Part shown: in pieces, positions 52,989 to 56,082 of the stretch
How positions within the stretch are numbered: position 1 is the stretch's first letter
How the letters are laid out: the number at the start of each line of letters is the position of its first letter
From: an uncultured Halomicronema sp.
GTDB lineage: Bacteria; Cyanobacteriota; Cyanobacteriia; Phormidesmidales; Phormidesmidaceae
DNA: 56,082 bases
Reading direction: 5' to 3'
Assembly: GCA_937899725.1 (NCBI GenBank)
Contig: CALCCA010000176.1
Location: 1-56,082 of the forward strand
Notes under the pieces: generated by a model
Told to the model about the DNA's origin: nothing
Databases searched by the model: none
What the model saw: only the letters and a program-made list of their open reading frames with translations
Translations under genes and position numbers: made by a program

Positions 52989-55900
52989 CCAACCTGTTTC
53001 ACCAGCTCTCCACCTTGTCCCCAGGGCAGCGGGCGTTATTTGAGCAAAAGCTGGCTGAACGGGGGCTGAGATCGCCCCAAGCCGCCAGCATCGTACCCCG
53101 CCCCAACCGGGAGCAGGCACCGCTATCCTTTGCCCAGCAGCGACTGTGGTTTGTGCAGCAGCTAGAGCCCGACAACACCGCCTACAACGTGGCAAGTGTG
53201 CTGCGGCTCCAGGGCGATTTGAATGTCTCCGTACTGAAGCAAACCCTGAATGCCCTGATTGAACGGCACGAAACGCTGCGCACTCGCTTCGAGACCACCG
53301 CTGATAATCAGCCGATTCAGGTGGTGCCGCCGTTCCAGCCCGTCGATCTACCCGTGATCGACCGGCGTCAGCCTCAAGCTCCCCAGTGGAATGAAACCAA
53401 TGGGGATTTGGCAGGGCTGAAATTATTGGGTGCCGCAGCGGCGCTGCCTAATCGACAAGAACGACGAGATCCAGAAAATGCTGCTCAGGACTGGATTGCC
53501 GCGCTGACTGAGCAGCCCTTCGACCTGGCCCAGCCTCTACTGCGACTCGCCCTGCTGCAGCTCGATGAGCAAGAACATTTGCTGGTGCTGACTACCCACC
53601 ACATCATTTCCGATCGCTGGTCGGTGATGGTCTTCCTGCGCGAAATGACGGTGCTGTACGACGCCTTTCGGCAAGGGCAAGCCTCCCCCCTGCTGCCGTT
53701 GCCGATTCAGTATGGCGATTGGGCCGTCTGGCAGCAACAGCAGCTCCAGGGCGAACGCTTGGAGACGCAGCTGGCCTATTGGCAAGCGCAGTTGGGCGGC
53801 GAACTGCCCGTACTGGAGTTGCCCGCTGATCGCCCCCAGCCAGCGGTACCGACTTACCAAGGTGCCCAGCATCCGATCACGCTATCGACAGAGCTATCAG
53901 CGGCCCTCAAAACCCTAAGTGCTCAATCAAACACAACGCTGTTTACCCTGCTGCTGACGGCGTTTAAAGTCCTGCTGCACCGCTATAGCGACCAACATGA
54001 CATTGTCGTGGGCAGTGATGTGGCTAACCGCGATCGCCGCGAAACGGAAGGGCTGATCGGACTGCTGGTGAATACTCTGGTGTTCCGTAGCGATCTCTCC
54101 GGGAATCCGCGATTTTGTGATCTGCTGGGACAGGTTCGAGAAACGGTGCTGGGGGCGCTGGCCCATCAGGACGTGCCTTTCGAGAAGCTGGTAGAGGTGC
54201 TCAACCCCGATCGCCACTTGAGCCAAATGATGCCCCTGTTTCAGGTGAAGCTGGATTTACAGCAGGTGCGGGTGCGGCCTTTAGAACTGGCTGGCCTCAC
54301 CCTGGAGCGCTATCCCCTGCCGGAAAGGAGCACTAAATATGAGCTGCGCCTCACCCTGCAGGATACAGAGGCCGGAATTTCTGGGCAGGTCGAGTACAGT
54401 ACCGACCGATTCGACGCTAGTACCATCGCCCGCCTAGTCGAACATTTTCAGGAACTACTGACCGGAATTGTCGCAGACCCGACGGCTCTCTTATCTGAGC
54501 TGCCGTTGATGAGTGCCGCCGAGCGCGACACCCTGCTCATTGACTGGAATCAGACCCAAAGCCCCCTCCCTAACGACTGCTGCATCCATCACCTGTTTGA
54601 AGCCCAGGCCGAGCGCACCCCGAACGCTACCGCCCTAATCTGGGCGGAGCAGCACCTGACCTATCGCGAGTTAAACGATCGCGCGACCCAACTCGCCGAT
54701 CACTTGACGACCCTCGGTGTCGGCCCCGAAGTCCCGATAGGAGTTTGCCTCAACCGCTCCGTCGAGATGGTGGTGGGCCTGCTGGGGGTGCTCAAAGCGG
54801 GCGGTGCCTATGTGCCCCTCGATCCGGCCTATCCCGCCGAGCGGCTGGCTTTCATCGTGGCCGATGCGGACCTCGCAGTGCTGCTGACCGACAGCGAGTT
54901 GCTCTTTGACCGGGGCGATCGCGACTTGACTTTGGTCAATCCCGCCGCGATCGTGGCTCCGGCCACTGGTTACAAGGCTCCCGAATCCAGCAGGGCGGAC
55001 TCCTCTCGCCCAACGCCCGACCGCTTAGCCTACGTGATTTATACGTCAGGTTCCACAGGACGACCCAAGGGCGTGGCCATTGAGCACCGCCATACCGTCG
55101 CCCTGCTGCACTGGGCGAAAGCACAATTCAGTGAGGCGGAACTGGCTGGAGTGCTGGCTTCCACTTCCATCTGTTTCGACCTGTCTGTCTTTGAGCTGTT
55201 TGTGCCCCTGAGTTGGGGCGGCTGCGTGGTGCTGGCGGAGAACGCCCTCGCCCTGTCCAAACTGCCCGCTGCCGAGGCAGTGACCCTGGTGAACACTGTC
55301 CCCAGCGTGCTGACCGAATTGCTCAACCTGAGTGGCCTGCCCCCGTCGGTGCAAACCGTCAACCTGGCCGGAGAAACCTTGCCCCCCGCTCTGATTCACC
55401 AACTGCAACAGCTGCCCCACATCCAACACATTTACAACCTCTACGGCCCCTCCGAAGACACCACCTACTCCACCTGGGCCGACGTCACTCACCTACCGGC
55501 CCACGCTCACCGCGTCCCCATCGGTCGCCCCATCGCTAACACTCAGGCGTACGTCTGCGATCGCCACGGCCACCCAGTGCCCATCGGCATCCCCGGCGAA
55601 CTGTACCTCAGTGGTGCGGGCATTGCCCGAGGATATTTACAGCGCCCCGAACTCACGGCAGAACGGTTTGTGACGAATCTGTTTGGTGGCAAGGCAGCAG
55701 GGAATAGGCCGAAGGCCGAAGGGAATAGGGAACAGGGAATAGGGAACAGGGAACAGCTTCTTTACAAAACTGGCGATCGCGTCCGCTACCGCCCCGACGG
55801 CACCCTCGAATTCCTGGGCCGCTTTGATCACCAGGTCAAGATTCGCGGCTTTCGCATTGAGACCGGCGAAATTGAGGCCGTTCTGACCCAGCACCCCACG

Positions 55901-56082
55901 GTTAGAGAAGCTGTCGTCATCGCGTTAGGCGCAGCGGACGAGCGATCGCTAGTGGCCTATGTGGTGAAGGCAGAAGGGACTGGAAAACAGGGAACAGGGA
56001 ATAGGGAACAGGGAACAGGCTGCCGGCGGGGGGGGGGGGGGGGGGGGGGGGGAGGGGGGGGGGGAGGGGGGGGGGGGGGGGG
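52985..56082 (+). CDS. NRPS4: C-A(Ala), 3'-truncated by the contig end
   Basis: The frame starts at ATG 52985, overlapping the PKS4 stop (ATGA), and stays open to the window end; real sequence ends near 56027, where a G homopolymer begins. The N-terminal helix [20 protein letters not shown] matches that of NRPS1, the other NRPS that follows a PKS. The C domain (about 40-480) has HHIISDRW at 205-212: the catalytic His and Asp are kept, but the usual Gly after Asp is Arg. The A domain has [11 protein letters not shown] near 684. Its pocket reads D-L-F-N-N-A-L-T-Y and the invariant Lys lies beyond the break; this matches the Ala code DLFNNALTYK, which I recall from microcystin synthetase McyA. 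The two usual A-domain loop inserts are present (55690 and 55968), and the contig stops inside the second. T domain, later modules and the release domain are not in the window. Confidence 0.92.
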   Translation, partial: MTNLFHQLSTLSPGQRALFEQKLAERGLRSPQAASIVPRPNREQAPLSFAQQRLWFVQQLEPDNTAYNVASVLRLQGDLNVSVLKQTLNALIERHETLRTRFETTADNQPIQVVPPFQPVDLPVIDRRQPQAPQWNETNGDLAGLKLLGAAAALPNRQERRDPENAAQDWIAALTEQPFDLAQPLLRLALLQLDEQEHLLVLTTHHIISDRWSVMVFLREMTVLYDAFRQGQASPLLPLPIQYGDWAVWQQQQLQGERLETQLAYWQAQLGGELPVLELPADRPQPAVPTYQGAQHPITLSTELSAALKTLSAQSNTTLFTLLLTAFKVLLHRYSDQHDIVVGSDVANRDRRETEGLIGLLVNTLVFRSDLSGNPRFCDLLGQVRETVLGALAHQDVPFEKLVEVLNPDRHLSQMMPLFQVKLDLQQVRVRPLELAGLTLERYPLPERSTKYELRLTLQDTEAGISGQVEYSTDRFDASTIARLVEHFQELLTGIVADPTALLSELPLMSAAERDTLLIDWNQTQSPLPNDCCIHHLFEAQAERTPNATALIWAEQHLTYRELNDRATQLADHLTTLGVGPEVPIGVCLNRSVEMVVGLLGVLKAGGAYVPLDPAYPAERLAFIVADADLAVLLTDSELLFDRGDRDLTLVNPAAIVAPATGYKAPESSRADSSRPTPDRLAYVIYTSGSTGRPKGVAIEHRHTVALLHWAKAQFSEAELAGVLASTSICFDLSVFELFVPLSWGGCVVLAENALALSKLPAAEAVTLVNTVPSVLTELLNLSGLPPSVQTVNLAGETLPPALIHQLQQLPHIQHIYNLYGPSEDTTYSTWADVTHLPAHAHRVPIGRPIANTQAYVCDRHGHPVPIGIPGELYLSGAGIARGYLQRPELTAERFVTNLFGGKAAGNRPKAEGNREQGIGNREQLLYKTGDRVRYRPDGTLEFLGRFDHQVKIRGFRIETGEIEAVLTQHPTVREAVVIALGAADERSLVAYVVKAEGTGKQGTGNREQGTGCRRGGGGGGGGGGGGGGGGG
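55690..55756 (+). repeat. Heptamer insert, NRPS4 A site 1
   Basis: GGGAATA, GGCCGAA and GGGAACA heptamers encoding [20 protein letters not shown] before LLYKTGDRV. Purine half only. Confidence 0.88.
55968..56022 (+). repeat. Heptamer insert, NRPS4 A site 2, cut by contig end
   Basis: GGCAGAA then GGGAACA/GGGAATA heptamers encoding [18 protein letters not shown]. Reliable sequence ends here; the pyrimidine half is not seen. Confidence 0.85.
56028..56082. other. G homopolymer at the contig end, probable artefact
   Basis: 55 nt of G with single A at 56053 and 56065. It directly follows a heptamer tract and is unlike anything else in the window. A sequencing or assembly artefact at a repeat-induced break is the simplest reading, so the translated poly-Gly should not be trusted. 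Confidence 0.85.

Noticed and set aside
55968-56082. Poly-Gly C-terminus of NRPS4
   Set aside because: Encoded by a probable artefactual G homopolymer in the middle of an adenylation domain.

Overview
The window is the end of a contig from a cyanobacterium, most likely a filamentous Leptolyngbya-like lineage. The octamer GCGATCGC (HIP1) recurs throughout, the coding sequence is moderately GC-rich, and cyanobacteria-type heptamer repeats (GGGAACA, GGCAGAA) are abundant. About nine tenths of the window is one left-to-right PKS/NRPS assembly line that runs off the right end, where the sequence collapses into a G homopolymer that looks artefactual.

Left flank (1-5503). The C-terminal end of an RTX-type calcium-binding protein with a strong terminator is followed by three genes on the minus strand: a type II thioesterase, a DUF3102 protein with what looks like a decayed DNA-methylase half, and a sterol-desaturase/fatty-acid-hydroxylase family membrane enzyme. 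A plus-strand Sfp-type phosphopantetheinyl transferase comes next. A 371-bp spacer then carries a good sigma70-like promoter whose -10 overlaps a 15-bp dyad, placed to drive the assembly line.

Assembly line (5504-56082, all plus strand, mostly with ATGA/TAATG stop-start overlaps). FAAL-acyl-CoA dehydrogenase-ACP loading protein; PKS1 and PKS2, each KS-AT-DH-cMT-ER-KR-ACP; PKS3 KS-AT-KR-ACP; a free-standing luciferase-like FMN monooxygenase; NRPS1 C-A(Asn-like)-T-E; NRPS2 C-A(Gly)-T-C-A(Val)-T-E; NRPS3 C-A(Gly)-T; PKS4 KS-AT-KR-ACP; NRPS4 C-A(Ala)..., cut by the window end. Read collinearly, this predicts a lipopeptide: an activated (possibly 2,3-desaturated) fatty acid, two C-methylated and reduced malonate extensions, a third extension with a KR, then D-Asn, Gly, D-Val, a Gly-derived 4-amino-3-hydroxybutanoate-like unit, Ala and further unseen residues. 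No releasing domain is in the window.

The most unusual feature is a set of about 25 in-frame tracts built from stop-free 7-bp repeats (purine-rich 5' half, CCATCCACC-like 3' half), lodged at the same few places in almost every module: the KS-AT linker, one loop inside every AT, the AT-DH linker, the N-terminal part of each C-methyltransferase, the ER-KR linker, and two loops in every adenylation domain. They encode low-complexity peptides such as GNREQGTG...PSTHPPIHPST. Within them the C-to-T variant of the repeat is seen only in phases that avoid an in-frame TAG, which suggests they are translated and under selection.
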